64,000 nucleotides of DNA, taken from assembly GCF_002019665.1 (NCBI RefSeq), contig NZ_KV917375.1:1596390-1660389 (forward strand), in the 5' to 3' direction. Positions 15,982-25,378 of the stretch are shown piece after piece. Positions within the stretch are counted from its first letter, which is position 1. Every line of letters begins with the position of its first letter. This DNA comes from Sutcliffiella halmapala. GTDB taxonomy: Bacteria; Bacillota; Bacilli; Bacillales; Bacillaceae_I. The position numbers were made by a program, and so were the translations under genes. The notes under the pieces are model-generated. The model saw only the letters and a program-made list of their open reading frames with translations, ran no database searches and was not told where the DNA came from.

Positions 15982-17151
15982 ATGAAATTTATTCTAGCTT
16001 TTTTTTCACTTTTTATAGTAGGAACTCTATTCACTCATCCTGTACAAGCATCTCCCTCATCACCATCAGAACTTGTGACCGACCAGATAGAAGGGGTTGG
16101 AGTTGAAGAAATAAAAGTTTATTGGGAAGAGATTATGAATGAGTATGGTGGGTTTTTACCTGAAAGCCAAAAAGGCAGCTTTATGGAGTTTGTAAAAGGG
16201 GACAAGTCCTTCTCTCTAAAAGAATGGTTTAAAGGGTTTATAAAATATCTTTTTCATGAATTACTAGCAAATGGAAAGCTCCTTGGGAGTCTTATCCTCT
16301 TAACGATCTTCAGTATGTTCTTACAAACATTACAAAATGCATTTGAGCAAAAAACCGTTAGCAAAATTGCCTACGCAGTCGTATATATGGTGCTGATTAT
16401 TATAGCATTAAATAGCTTCCATATTGTCATTACCTACACAAAGGATGCCATCGCAGCAATGACCGGCTTTATCATTGCTTTAGTTCCGTTGCTGATTGCT
16501 TTAATCGCTTCATCAGGTGGCCTAGTTTCAGCGGCGTTTTTTCATCCGATTATACTCTTTCTCATGAATACGAGTGGCATGCTTATCCAGTATGTGGTGC
16601 TTCCACTACTATTTCTAGCAGCGATTCTTAGCATAGTGAGTACGTTAAATGAACAATACAAAGTAACCCAGCTTGCACAGCTCTTACGAAATGTAAGTAT
16701 CGGAATTCTCGGAATCTACCTAACCGTTTTTTTAGGGGTCATATCGGTACAAGGTGCAACTGCAGCAGTAACAGATGGAATTGCGATTCGAACAGCTAAG
16801 TTTGTCACTGGTAACTTTATTCCAGTAATCGGAAGAATGTTTACCGATGCAACAGACACTGTTATTACGGCGTCCCTGTTGCTCAAAAACACGGTGGGAA
16901 TCCTCGGAGTCGCTACTGTTATTATGCTGGCTGCCTTTCCAGCGATAAAGATTCTGTCAATCGCCATTATCTACAAGTTAGCAGCGGCCTTGTTACAGCC
17001 ACTTGGCGGGGGAACGGTTATCACGTGCCTAGACATAATTAGTAAAAGTATTATTTATATTTTTGCCGCACTTGCGATTGTATCCTTTATGTTCTTTCTA
17101 AGTATCACCGTTATCGTTGCTGCTGGAAACATAACTGTGATGATTCGATAG
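15982..17151 (+). CDS. spoIIIAE: Stage III sporulation protein AE
   Basis: A polytopic membrane protein of about 389 residues with a signal-like N-terminus (MKFILAFFSLFIVGTLFTHP, then VQASP) and seven to eight later transmembrane helices. It matches SpoIIIAE in length (399 in B. subtilis) and place. Start: a TTG at 15979 is directly adjacent, but the ATG at 15982 has better spacing (nine bases) from GGGAGG at 15967-15972. It is a likely membrane platform or transporter component of the SpoIIIA channel. Confidence 0.94.
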   Translation: MKFILAFFSLFIVGTLFTHPVQASPSSPSELVTDQIEGVGVEEIKVYWEEIMNEYGGFLPESQKGSFMEFVKGDKSFSLKEWFKGFIKYLFHELLANGKLLGSLILLTIFSMFLQTLQNAFEQKTVSKIAYAVVYMVLIIIALNSFHIVITYTKDAIAAMTGFIIALVPLLIALIASSGGLVSAAFFHPIILFLMNTSGMLIQYVVLPLLFLAAILSIVSTLNEQYKVTQLAQLLRNVSIGILGIYLTVFLGVISVQGATAAVTDGIAIRTAKFVTGNFIPVIGRMFTDATDTVITASLLLKNTVGILGVATVIMLAAFPAIKILSIAIIYKLAAALLQPLGGGTVITCLDIISKSIIYIFAALAIVSFMFFLSITVIVAAGNITVMIR

Positions 17152-17165
17152 GTAGGTGAGAGATA

Positions 17166-17798
17166 GTGAGTTATTTAACAGAATGGATTACGAGTATTAT
17201 TCTATTTATCTTGCTGGCAACCGTAGTAGATATGCTACTACCAAGCTCAAGTATGCAGAAATATACGAAGCTAGTAATTGGATTGTTATTAATAGTAGTC
17301 ATATTAACGCCGATCTTAAAGCTACTTTCTACAGACATGGACGAGCTCTTTGCAAAAATGACCACCAATCCTGACTATATTTCTGAAAAAAATACAGAAA
17401 ATTTAATAGAAATGAAGAAAAAAGAAATACAAGCCTCCCAAGCTGCATATATTTTAAAACAAATGGAATTAACCATGAAAGAAGATGTGGAAGAGGAGTT
17501 GAGGGAGCAATATGGTCTAAGTGTAAAGGAGATAAATTTCGTTGTAAAAAATGCAGAGCAACTCACAACTGTACCGAACTTCGAAGACTTAGAGATAGTG
17601 GAATTTGTATTAGTGAAAGCGAAAGAAGAGACAGCTGTTTCCGTAGTAAAGCCTATCAATATTGACACCTCCAGACCAAAGGAACTAGCTCCTTCCTCTA
17701 CTAAATCAAGTAGTGAAGGCAAGATCATAACATTCCTATCAGATCGCTGGCAGCTACATCCAACAGTAATCACAGTAGATGTGGAAGGAGGGGATTAG
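17166..17798 (+). CDS. spoIIIAF: Stage III sporulation protein AF
   Basis: A 210-residue protein with two N-terminal membrane helices (about 7-27 and 36-54) and a soluble C-terminal domain with a ring-building-motif-like fold reported for SpoIIIAF. It starts with GTG; AGGTGAG is just upstream. It is six bases from spoIIIAG. Confidence 0.93.
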   Translation: MSYLTEWITSIILFILLATVVDMLLPSSSMQKYTKLVIGLLLIVVILTPILKLLSTDMDELFAKMTTNPDYISEKNTENLIEMKKKEIQASQAAYILKQMELTMKEDVEEELREQYGLSVKEINFVVKNAEQLTTVPNFEDLEIVEFVLVKAKEETAVSVVKPINIDTSRPKELAPSSTKSSSEGKIITFLSDRWQLHPTVITVDVEGGD

Positions 17799-17804
17799 TA
17801 CAAG

Positions 17805-18467
17805 GTGGAAAAGAAAAATCAAGATTTCATTCCATGGTTAAAATCTCTTTTATTTGATTCATCTAAAGATAAAAAGTCTTCTAAACGACAATATATTATC
17901 GTTGTACTCGTTGTTGGGGTTGGCTTTATGCTTTTTAGTAATTTGTTTTTTGGGAAGCAAGAGGGTTCTTCATTAAACGCTGCGCTTCAAACTTCGGGTC
18001 AACCGGAGTCTGAATCACCAGTATTTAGTCAAAAAGATGACAACGTCCCTTCTACTATCTCTGACTATGAAACTCATTTTGAGAATCAGCTGAAAGAAGC
18101 ACTGGAAGCAATAATCGGGGTTGGAAATGTTAACGTAGTCGTAAATGTCGACGCCACCGAAAAGCAAGTGCTTCAGAAAAACGTGAACACCCGCACGCAA
18201 ACAACTGAAGAGAAAGACAAAGAGGGTGGAACTCGTAGTGTTCAAGAGAATTCAAAAGATGATCAAGTTGTCATGTCAAGAAAAGGGAATGATGAGCACC
18301 CAATCGTACTGGAAACGAAAAAGCCAGCTATCAGAGGTGTGCTTGTGGTAGCACAGGGCGCTGAAAATATAAATGTGAAGAAAATGATTTTGGAAGCTGT
18401 TACACGGATGCTTGATGTTCCGCAACACAAAGTTGCAGTCCTTCCAAAAAAATCTAAGGGGGAATAA
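17805..18467 (+). CDS. spoIIIAG: Stage III sporulation protein AG
   Basis: A 220-residue single-pass protein: a cytosolic N-terminus, one membrane helix near residues 26-45, then a ring-building-motif domain interrupted by a polar, Lys/Glu-rich insertion (about 128-160). SpoIIIAG is known to form a large ring in the intermembrane space. The start is GTG with GGAGGGG upstream; the spoIIIAF stop lies six bases before it. NVVVNVDATEKQVLQKNV and TKKPAIRGVLVVAQGAENI are family-typical segments. Confidence 0.94.
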   Translation: MEKKNQDFIPWLKSLLFDSSKDKKSSKRQYIIVVLVVGVGFMLFSNLFFGKQEGSSLNAALQTSGQPESESPVFSQKDDNVPSTISDYETHFENQLKEALEAIIGVGNVNVVVNVDATEKQVLQKNVNTRTQTTEEKDKEGGTRSVQENSKDDQVVMSRKGNDEHPIVLETKKPAIRGVLVVAQGAENINVKKMILEAVTRMLDVPQHKVAVLPKKSKGE

Positions 18468-18469
18468 GA

Positions 18470-19099
18470 ATGTTATTGAAGAAACAAACAGTTTGGCTAC
18501 TAACCATGTTAAGTTTAGTATTTGTTTTATCTGCATACTATTTTATTGGAAATCAAGCAGAAAATAACCAAATGGCTCAAGATCCTGCAAATGTACCTGG
18601 TATTAATGAAACTGCTGGTAATGAGGAAAACACAGATGGTGAAGATGGCGACAAGGCAGCAGGTACTGATGGAGAAGAGGCAGAAGGAAATACAGAAGAA
18701 GACGGTAGCGAAGTTGTCCAATATATTTCAGGCGATGAAGCCTTTGAAGAGTTACGACTGAATTTATCGAACCATAGAAGCCAAGTACGCTCTGACTTGA
18801 ATGATCAAATTGCGAATACAGAATTACCAGCTGAGGTAATCTCAGAAGCAATCGATAAACGAAATGCCTTAGAGGAAACATCAGAAAAAGAGCAAATGCT
18901 AGAGCACAGCATCAAATCAAGAAAAGATGTAGAGGATGCAATCGTTCGAGTTACTGGAGAGCAAATCAAAGTATCATTAAAGGTAACTAGTGAGCCTAGC
19001 TCTAAAATAGCAAATGAGATCTATCACTTAGTACGTACTGAATTTACAAATGTTCGAAATGAAAACGTTGTGTTTGATTTTTCAGCGAGTAATAACTGA
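18470..19099 (+). CDS. spoIIIAH: Stage III sporulation protein AH
   Basis: A 209-residue single-pass protein with an N-terminal membrane helix (about 7-25), an acidic, Gly-rich linker (about 40-85) and a C-terminal YscJ/FliF-like ring domain that in B. subtilis binds SpoIIQ across the septum. The linker is unusually rich in Glu, Gly and Asp, as is common for this protein. It is two bases after spoIIIAG and is the last gene of the operon before a strong terminator. Confidence 0.94.
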   Translation: MLLKKQTVWLLTMLSLVFVLSAYYFIGNQAENNQMAQDPANVPGINETAGNEENTDGEDGDKAAGTDGEEAEGNTEEDGSEVVQYISGDEAFEELRLNLSNHRSQVRSDLNDQIANTELPAEVISEAIDKRNALEETSEKEQMLEHSIKSRKDVEDAIVRVTGEQIKVSLKVTSEPSSKIANEIYHLVRTEFTNVRNENVVFDFSASNN

Positions 19100-19101
19100 G
19101 G

Positions 19102-19135
19102 AAATTCGGGTGGTAACTAGCCACCCGAATTTTTG
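19102..19135 (+). terminator. Terminator of the spoIIIA operon
   Basis: AATTCGGGTGG (19103-19113) pairs perfectly with CCACCCGAATT (19121-19131), followed by a T-run. Confidence 0.93.
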
Positions 19136-19431
19136 TGTTAAAGTAAGAAATGATAAAAAACGCTCCAGTGTTAAGTAAGGGATAAAAGCAAGGGTGCGAC
19201 GCAGATACCCCTATTTATCTAACAAACAGGAAAAGAGCCATATAAAAAAGCTATCTTTCGAATTATCAAGTCCTTAAGAGGGGCCACATTGAGAGAGAAT
19301 CCTTAGTAAAGGTAATCACTTCATTTCCACCCCGCCCGAACTTCCCCTATCAAAAAAGCAGGAAAATCCCTCAGAGATGTCCAACTTAACTAGTAGACAA
19401 AAAATAAAGCGTTTCCATTAAAAAGTCCTAT
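19136..19431. other. Non-coding stretch upstream of accB
   Basis: About 300 bases with no ORF carrying a ribosome-binding site and no recognised RNA. The long distance from the spoIIIA terminator to the accB promoter leaves room for upstream control, but no further motif could be supported. Confidence 0.5.
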
Positions 19432-19448
19432 TTAGCACTAGGTAATAA
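19432..19448 (-). promoter_or_regulatory. FapR-like operator upstream of accB
   Basis: Read on the minus strand the 17 bases are TTATTACCTAGTGCTAA, differing at two positions from the FapR-type consensus form TTAGTACCTAGTACTAA. FapR is the malonyl-CoA-sensing repressor of lipid synthesis genes in Bacillales. The site ends 20 bases upstream of the accB -35 element. FapR control of accBC is not part of the classical B. subtilis regulon, so this is a candidate only. Confidence 0.45.
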
Positions 19449-19468
19449 CATCTATTACTATTTTAAAG

Positions 19469-19497
19469 TTGAATTTACATGTTCCGTATCGTATGAT
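19469..19497 (+). promoter_or_regulatory. Sigma-A promoter of accBC
   Basis: TTGAAT (19469-19474), 17-base spacer, TATGAT (19492-19497). A leader of about 80 bases separates it from accB. Confidence 0.7.
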
Positions 19498-19581
19498 GAA
19501 TATGAACTATTGGTGAAGTGTACATAATAAAAACACCGACCATCATCTAATGAAAAGAACAGGAATCGAGGAGTGAAAGAA

Positions 19582-20082
19582 ATGTTAAAGATTCAAGAAA
19601 TTAGAGAAATTATTAAACTGATCGACCAATCCAATATAGATGAATTCTTGTATGAGCAAGAAGGAACAAAAATTAAGTTGAAAAAACAAGGTGCTCAAAC
19701 TGTAGTTAGTACGCCAGTAATTGCTGCACCACCTGTAGCAGCACAAGCTGTGGCTGCGCAAGCGACACAAGTGCCAGTAACTGAGGCTAAAGTCGAAGCT
19801 TCTGCTGCTCCAAAAGAAACAGCAAAGGTCGAAGACGAAAACCTACATAAAATTACTTCCCCTATGGTAGGAACGTTCTATTCTTCTCCATCACCAGATA
19901 CTGCTGCTTATGTACAAGCAGGAGATAAAGTTGGAGAAAATTCCGTTGTTTGTATCGTAGAAGCGATGAAATTATTCAACGAAATCGAAGCGGAAGTTAA
20001 AGGCGAGATAGTAGAGGTATTAGCTGATAACGGACAGCTAGTGGAGTACGGACAACCTTTATTCCTTGTAAAAACAGTATAA
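19582..20082 (+). CDS. accB: Acetyl-CoA carboxylase biotin carboxyl carrier protein
   Basis: A 166-residue BCCP. The N-terminal helical part ([14 protein letters not shown]) is followed by an Ala/Val/Pro-rich flexible linker (about 43-83) and the biotinyl domain with VEAMKLFNE; Lys130 is the biotinylation site. It carries biotin between the carboxylase AccC and the transferase AccAD in the first committed step of fatty acid synthesis. Start: GAGGAG is eight bases before the ATG at 19582, which is better than the GTG at 19573. It is followed by accC 15 bases later. Confidence 0.96.
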   Translation: MLKIQEIREIIKLIDQSNIDEFLYEQEGTKIKLKKQGAQTVVSTPVIAAPPVAAQAVAAQATQVPVTEAKVEASAAPKETAKVEDENLHKITSPMVGTFYSSPSPDTAAYVQAGDKVGENSVVCIVEAMKLFNEIEAEVKGEIVEVLADNGQLVEYGQPLFLVKTV

Positions 20083-20097
20083 GGAGAGGGTATTATC

Positions 20098-21450
20098 ATG
20101 ATAAAAAAGTTATTAATTGCAAATAGAGGAGAAATTGCGGTTAGAATTATTCGCGCATGTCGTGAAATGGATATAGAAACGGTCGCAATTTATTCAGAGG
20201 CTGACAAGAATTCGCTTCATGTCCAATTAGCGGATGAAGCATATTGTGTTGGCCCTACTGCATCCAAAGATAGTTATTTAAATTTCACGAACATTATTAG
20301 TGTCGCAAAGTTAACAGCTTCCGATGCGATTCATCCGGGTTACGGATTTTTAGCGGAAAATGCTGATTTTGCAGAGCTATGTAGAGAATGTAACATCACA
20401 TTTGTTGGACCAAGTCCAGAAGCTATTACAAGAATGGGAACAAAGGATATTGCTCGTGAAACGATGAAAGAAGCAAACGTCCCAATTGTTCCAGGTTCGC
20501 CGGGAATCATTGAAACTATTTCAGACGGTATGAGCATTGCCAACGATATTGGTTACCCAGTTATCATCAAAGCAACAGCTGGCGGTGGTGGAAAAGGTAT
20601 TCGTGTTGCCAGAAATGAAGAGGAATTAAAGAAAGGTATCTCGATTACACAACAAGAAGCTGCCACAGCATTCGGTAACCCGGGAGTATACCTTGAAAAA
20701 TTCATTGAAGACTTCCGACATGTTGAAATACAAGTCCTTGCCGATACATTTGGAAACACAATTCATTTGGGTGAGCGTGATTGCTCGATCCAAAGAAGAC
20801 TGCAAAAGCTCGTTGAAGAAACACCATCTCCTGTACTAGATGCAGAATTACGTAGTCAAATGGGAGAAGCTGCAGTGAAAGCGGCGAAAGCAGTAGACTA
20901 TACAGGTGCAGGTACGATAGAATTTATATATGACTATCAAAACAAGAAGTTCTATTTTATGGAAATGAACACTCGAATTCAAGTGGAGCATCCTGTTACA
21001 GAAATGGTAACAGGGGTAGATTTGATTAAGGAACAAATTCGAGTAGCATCTGGTGAAAAGCTAACTTTAACACAAGAGGAAGTTACCTTCACTGGTTGGT
21101 CCATTGAGTGCCGCATTAATGCAGAAAATCCAGCAAAGAATTTTATGCCTTCTCCTGGTAAAATAGAAATGTATTTACCACCGGGTGGTTTCGGGGTTCG
21201 AGTAGATTCAGCTGTATACCCTGGCTATGCGATCCCGCCATATTATGATTCTATGGTGGCAAAGCTGATTACTTACGGAGCGACACGCGAAGAAGCCATT
21301 TCTAGAATGAAGCGGGCACTTAGCGAATTTGTAATAGAAGGTGTTCATACCACCATCCCGTTCCATCTAAAATTGATGGATCACGAGAAATTTAAAGACG
21401 GTAATTTTAATACGAAATTCCTTGAAATGTATGATGTCATGAATTCTTAA
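20098..21450 (+). CDS. accC: Acetyl-CoA carboxylase, biotin carboxylase subunit
   Basis: A 450-residue ATP-grasp enzyme that carboxylates biotin on AccB with bicarbonate and ATP. Biotin carboxylase N domain ([21 protein letters not shown]), glycine-rich ATP loop [12 protein letters not shown] near residue 160, [15 protein letters not shown] near residue 287 and the C-terminal domain (ECRINAENP) are all present at normal length. It forms an operon with accB and probably yqhY. Confidence 0.97.
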   Translation: MIKKLLIANRGEIAVRIIRACREMDIETVAIYSEADKNSLHVQLADEAYCVGPTASKDSYLNFTNIISVAKLTASDAIHPGYGFLAENADFAELCRECNITFVGPSPEAITRMGTKDIARETMKEANVPIVPGSPGIIETISDGMSIANDIGYPVIIKATAGGGGKGIRVARNEEELKKGISITQQEAATAFGNPGVYLEKFIEDFRHVEIQVLADTFGNTIHLGERDCSIQRRLQKLVEETPSPVLDAELRSQMGEAAVKAAKAVDYTGAGTIEFIYDYQNKKFYFMEMNTRIQVEHPVTEMVTGVDLIKEQIRVASGEKLTLTQEEVTFTGWSIECRINAENPAKNFMPSPGKIEMYLPPGGFGVRVDSAVYPGYAIPPYYDSMVAKLITYGATREEAISRMKRALSEFVIEGVHTTIPFHLKLMDHEKFKDGNFNTKFLEMYDVMNS

Positions 21451-21470
21451 ATTTTTAGGAGGGTTCTATA

Positions 21471-21875
21471 ATGAGCGAAAGAAACTTATTAGAAATGGAT
21501 AACAATGGTACACTCGGCAAAGTGGAAATTGCTCCAGAAGTAATTGAAGTTATTGCAGGTATTGCCGCTTCAGAAGTAGAAGGAGTTTCACAAATGCGTG
21601 GAAACTTCGCGGCAGGAGTGGTAGAAAGATTAGGGAAAAAGAATCACGGTAAAGGTGTGAAAGTAGACCTTTCTGAAGAAGGAATCAAAGTGGACGTATA
21701 TTGTGTGATGCAATTTGGTATCTCTATTCCTACTGTGGCTCAAAAAGTTCAAGATAATATCCGTCAAGCGCTATTAAATATGACAGCACTTGAAATTACA
21801 GAAGTGAATATTCATGTTGTTGGAGTTCAATTTGAAATCCAAAAGAATGAAGTGGAAGTAGAACAAGAAATTTAA
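21471..21875 (+). CDS. yqhY: Asp23/Gls24 family protein YqhY
   Basis: A 134-residue Asp23 (alkaline-shock/Gls24) domain protein, recognisable from VIEVIAGIAASEVEGVSQM and VKVDLSEEGIKVDVYCVMQFG. It is soluble and probably membrane-associated through partners. In B. subtilis loss of YqhY was linked to suppressor mutations in acetyl-CoA carboxylase, implying a role in balancing lipid synthesis; the tight linkage to accBC here (20 bases) supports that. A good AGGAGG site precedes the ATG. Confidence 0.92.
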   Translation: MSERNLLEMDNNGTLGKVEIAPEVIEVIAGIAASEVEGVSQMRGNFAAGVVERLGKKNHGKGVKVDLSEEGIKVDVYCVMQFGISIPTVAQKVQDNIRQALLNMTALEITEVNIHVVGVQFEIQKNEVEVEQEI

Positions 21876-21895
21876 ATCAGATGATCAAACTTACT

Positions 21896-21937
21896 TTGTA
21901 GGCATTCAAGAAGGAATGAGTGCCTACATTTTTTTTG
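21896..21937 (+). terminator. Terminator after yqhY
   Basis: TGTAGGCA (21897-21904) pairs with TGCCTACA (21921-21928), with an inner TTC/GAA pair, followed by eight T. Confidence 0.88.
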
Positions 21938-22381
21938 TTTCTAGCAAAGATTAGCAGTAGCAAATTTCAATACATGATAGTTGCTGGACACGTGAAAGGG
22001 TATGCTAGTTGGAAAAGTTTCAAGTGTCAGTAGTATCTTGGTGGCTCGCTTTTCTAAATTCTCCTTGTATTCATCGCTAATGTTCGGTACAATTTTAGGC
22101 GCTTTCCTTTTTTATAAAAGAAGGCTTGAGCTAGGTATCTGACCGTATAACACGCATCAATCTAGGCTATGATGATGTTGAATTAACAAAAAAGTAAACA
22201 TGTCTATTTGGATAAAGATGCTTCCCCAAAGCCTGTCGAATATCCAAAACACGAATGAAGCATTTGAGTGCTTTTAAAAATGTATGTGTTTTATGTGAAA
22301 AACGAATGAAAAATGTGTGTTTTTTTATAAAAATGTGCTATTATCTTATTATACTAGTTGAGCACGATAAGGAGATTATGA
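21938..22381. other. Non-coding stretch between yqhY and nusB
   Basis: About 440 AT-rich bases. The only notable frame is a 46-codon hydrophobic one at 22002-22142 without a usable ribosome-binding site. The last 60 bases contain T-rich and TATACT-like elements (TATACT at about 22350) that probably hold the nusB promoter. No known RNA is recognised. Confidence 0.5.
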
Positions 22382-22777
22382 ATGAAACGAAGTAAATCAA
22401 GAGAAAAAGCTTTTCAAGCTATCTTCCAAATGGATGTTAGTGAGTTTGAGCCTCAAGAAGCAATTGATAACGTGTTAGAAGAAGGAGAAAAAGCAGACGA
22501 ATTTCTAAAAGGTATTGTTTATGGAACGATGGAGCATCGTCAAGAAATCGATTCCACGTTGATAGCACATTTAGAAAAATGGTCGCTTGATCGTCTTGGG
22601 ACTGTGGACCGTACGATTCTACGTATGACGGTCTATGAAATGAAGTATGAAACAGAAATACCTATCAATGTAAGTATTGATGAGGCTATTGAATTAGCAA
22701 AGATTTATGGTGATGAGAAGTCAAGTGGTTTTATCAACGCTGTCTTATCAAAAGTAAAAACAACATTTGAAAAATAG
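22382..22777 (+). CDS. nusB: Transcription antitermination factor NusB
   Basis: A 131-residue all-helical NusB protein, recognised from the N-terminal RSKSREKAFQAIFQMD and the C-terminal IDEAIELAKIYGDEKSSGFINAVL. NusB with NusE (S10) binds boxA RNA and supports rRNA antitermination. AAGGAG lies upstream of the ATG. It overlaps by one base with a frame leading into folD and belongs to the same operon. Confidence 0.96.
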   Translation: MKRSKSREKAFQAIFQMDVSEFEPQEAIDNVLEEGEKADEFLKGIVYGTMEHRQEIDSTLIAHLEKWSLDRLGTVDRTILRMTVYEMKYETEIPINVSIDEAIELAKIYGDEKSSGFINAVLSKVKTTFEK

Positions 22778-22809
22778 TGAAATGCAACAGGCTAAAGGGG
22801 GAGCTATTC

Positions 22810-23685
22810 ATGTCAGCAGTAATCATATCTGGAAAAGAACTAGCAACAGAGAAAAGAGCCTTTATTAAAGCGGAAGTTCAGAAATTGGTAAAAGATCAAC
22901 AAATTCAACCAAGCTTAGCTGTTATATTAGTTGGTGATAACCCAGCATCTCACTCCTATGTGAGAGCGAAACAAAAGGCTTGTGAAGAAGCTGGAATGGA
23001 ATGTATTCTAGATCATTATCCTTCGACATTAACAGAAAAAGAATTGCTCGATCGTATTGCACACTATAACCATGAAGGATCTGTTCATGGGATTTTAGTA
23101 CAGCTGCCATTACCAGATCATATTAATGAACTTGCTGTCATCGAAAGTATTTCCCCAAATAAGGATGTGGACGGTTTCCATCCGGTGAATATCGGAAAAA
23201 TGATGATCGACCAAGAAACATTTTTACCGTGTACACCTTATGGCATCGTCGAAATGATTAAATCGCTAAACGTGTCCATCTCTGGAAAACATGTGGTCGT
23301 TATCGGTAGAAGTAATATTGTAGGCAAACCTGTTGGACAATTATTATTAAAAGAGGATGCTACGGTTACATATTGCCATTCTCGGACAAAAGACTTAGCT
23401 TCTATTACGAAACAGGCAGACATTTTAATTGCTGCAGTAGGAAGAGCAAATCTTATTGGCCCTGAATTTGTGAAGGATGGGGCAATTGTTATTGATGTTG
23501 GCGTGAATAGGCTAGATTCTGGAAAACTTTGTGGGGATGTAGATTTTGACAAAGTGAAAGAAAAAGCGAGCTTTATCACACCGGTTCCTGGTGGGGTCGG
23601 TCCAATGACAATCACGATGTTATTGCAAAACACCCTGCAATCCGCACAAAAATCCGAAAGCGAAAACAAGACGTTTTCATGTTAA
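22810..23685 (+). CDS. folD: Bifunctional methylenetetrahydrofolate dehydrogenase / cyclohydrolase
   Basis: A 291-residue enzyme interconverting 5,10-methylene-, methenyl- and 10-formyl-tetrahydrofolate with NADP. Catalytic motifs: YVRAKQKACEEAGM (Lys), VQLPLPDHI (Gln), NKDVDGFHPVN (Asp), the NADP loop VVIGRSNIVGKPVGQLL, and TPVPGGVGPMTITML. The ATG at 22810 has AAGGGGGAG upstream; the open frame continues to 22777 but without a ribosome-binding site. The C-terminus runs about eight residues beyond the usual end with a polar tail (SESENKTFSC). A terminator follows. Confidence 0.96.
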   Translation: MSAVIISGKELATEKRAFIKAEVQKLVKDQQIQPSLAVILVGDNPASHSYVRAKQKACEEAGMECILDHYPSTLTEKELLDRIAHYNHEGSVHGILVQLPLPDHINELAVIESISPNKDVDGFHPVNIGKMMIDQETFLPCTPYGIVEMIKSLNVSISGKHVVVIGRSNIVGKPVGQLLLKEDATVTYCHSRTKDLASITKQADILIAAVGRANLIGPEFVKDGAIVIDVGVNRLDSGKLCGDVDFDKVKEKASFITPVPGGVGPMTITMLLQNTLQSAQKSESENKTFSC

Positions 23686-23697
23686 TATGGTATGTTT

Positions 23698-23735
23698 AGA
23701 GATGGAGGGAACATTATGTTCTTCCGTCTTTTTTC
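23698..23735 (+). terminator. Terminator after folD
   Basis: AGATGGAGGGAAC (23700-23712) pairs with GTTCTTCCGTCT (23718-23729) with one bulge, then a T-run of six. Confidence 0.8.
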
Positions 23736-23784
23736 ATATACTTTTTTCTTAGTAAGAGCTATCGACTAAAGGGGCTATTTAAAA

Positions 23785-25140
23785 ATGAGTGAACGCAGAT
23801 ACTTAACTGTTACTGCTTTAACAAAATATATTAAAAGAAAATTTGATGTCGATCCTCACTTGCAGGATGTTTGGTTAAAGGGGGAAATATCTAACTTTAA
23901 GCAACATAGCAGAGGACATATGTATTTCACTTTAAAGGACCAAAATGCTCGCCTTCAGGTTGTTATGTTTGCAGGACAAAATCGCAATCTTGTTTTTAAA
24001 CCCGAAGAGGGAATGAAGGTGCTAGTTCGCGGAGAAATTACTGTTTATGAGGCAAATGGATCTTATCAGATGTACATAAAGGAAATGCAGCCAGACGGGG
24101 TAGGTAGTCTCTATCTTGCTTACGAAGAGCTGAAGAAAAAGCTAGCTAACGAAGGTTTATTTTCTGATACATATAAACAAAGCTTACCTAAATACCCTCA
24201 GGCAGTAGGAGTAATAACCTCCCCAACTGGTGCAGCAGTGCGTGATATTATCACCACTATTAAACGAAGGTACCCACTTACACAAATCATTGTCATTCCG
24301 GCACTTGTTCAAGGGGTAAATGCTGGACCCTCCATTGTCTCAGCGATCAAGCAAGCTAATACCATGAAAGAATTAGACGTATTAATTGTCGGTCGTGGCG
24401 GAGGTTCGATTGAAGAGTTATGGGCATTTAACGAAGAAATTGTTGCGAGAGAAATTTTTACGTCAGCTATTCCGATCATATCGGCAGTTGGACATGAAAC
24501 GGACTTTACAATTGCAGATTTTGTAGCAGATATGCGTGCGCCAACTCCAACCGCAGCAGCAGAATTAGCAGTTCCACATATAAACGAATTGCTTGAGCGT
24601 CTTTCAGACAGGAAATTTCGCTTACATAGAGCATCAACCAAATTGATGCAAAGCTATAAGGATAGATTGACGCATCTTCAAAAATCGTATGCCTTCCGTT
24701 TTCCAAAAAATCTCTACGTTCAAAAAGAACAAGAACTTGATCGTTTACTAGAAGACCTTGACGTTGCAATGAAAAGATTGGTCGAAAAGAAACGTGACAA
24801 ATGGGAGCAAATATCTACATTACTACAACGCAATCACCCAAGAAAGCAATGGGAAATGGAGAAAGTTTCTCTAGAACAGCAAACGAAAATGTTAACAAAG
24901 TACATGCAACAAGCCTTACAAAAGAAACAATGGGAGTTTCAAAATCAGTTAACAAAAATAGATGGATTGAGTCCACTTAAGATCATGAGTAGAGGGTATA
25001 GTGTTGCGTATGCATCAGATGGTGAAATTATCAAAAATATTGCCCAAGTTAATAAAGGAGACTCCATACAAGTTCATCTACAAAACGGGACATTAGACTG
25101 TGAAGTTCAGGAAATGAAGGAGCGGAAAAATGATGAGTGA
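23785..25140 (+). CDS. xseA: Exodeoxyribonuclease VII large subunit
   Basis: A 451-residue protein with an N-terminal OB fold (about 1-105; [20 protein letters not shown]), the catalytic core with [14 protein letters not shown] near 147, [15 protein letters not shown] near 209 and [28 protein letters not shown] near 233, and a long helical coiled-coil region from about 275 to 400. Exonuclease VII degrades single-stranded DNA in both directions together with several XseB copies. Its end overlaps xseB by eight to eleven bases. Confidence 0.96.
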   Translation: MSERRYLTVTALTKYIKRKFDVDPHLQDVWLKGEISNFKQHSRGHMYFTLKDQNARLQVVMFAGQNRNLVFKPEEGMKVLVRGEITVYEANGSYQMYIKEMQPDGVGSLYLAYEELKKKLANEGLFSDTYKQSLPKYPQAVGVITSPTGAAVRDIITTIKRRYPLTQIIVIPALVQGVNAGPSIVSAIKQANTMKELDVLIVGRGGGSIEELWAFNEEIVAREIFTSAIPIISAVGHETDFTIADFVADMRAPTPTAAAELAVPHINELLERLSDRKFRLHRASTKLMQSYKDRLTHLQKSYAFRFPKNLYVQKEQELDRLLEDLDVAMKRLVEKKRDKWEQISTLLQRNHPRKQWEMEKVSLEQQTKMLTKYMQQALQKKQWEFQNQLTKIDGLSPLKIMSRGYSVAYASDGEIIKNIAQVNKGDSIQVHLQNGTLDCEVQEMKERKNDE

Positions 25141-25378
25141 AAAAAAGACAAAAAAAGTGGTTAATTTTGAGGAAGCAATGAAAGAATTAGAATCCATTGT
25201 AGAAAAGCTAGAAGAGGGTGATGTACCATTAGAAGAAGCTATTTCCTACTATAAAGAAGGAATGAAGCTATCAAAAATTTGTCATGATAAGCTTACCCAT
25301 GTTGAGGGAGAAATGGAAAAAATCCTAAAAGAAAATGGCGAGTTAGAGTCATTTGCAATACAGGAGGATGAAGGTTAA
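25133..25378 (+). CDS. xseB: Exodeoxyribonuclease VII small subunit
   Basis: About 81 residues; a short helical hairpin protein with the family core [20 protein letters not shown] and [18 protein letters not shown]. Two adjacent ATG codons (25130 and 25133) are possible; AGGAGCGG lies before both, and 25133 (MSEKK) is preferred by spacing. It overlaps the end of xseA and abuts ispA, showing translational coupling in the xseA-xseB-ispA block. Confidence 0.94.
   Translation: MSEKKTKKVVNFEEAMKELESIVEKLEEGDVPLEEAISYYKEGMKLSKICHDKLTHVEGEMEKILKENGELESFAIQEDEG

Noticed and set aside
22002-22142. 46-codon hydrophobic frame upstream of nusB
   Set aside because: It has one helix-like part, but AAAGGG is directly against the ATG, leaving no spacing, and no family is recognised.
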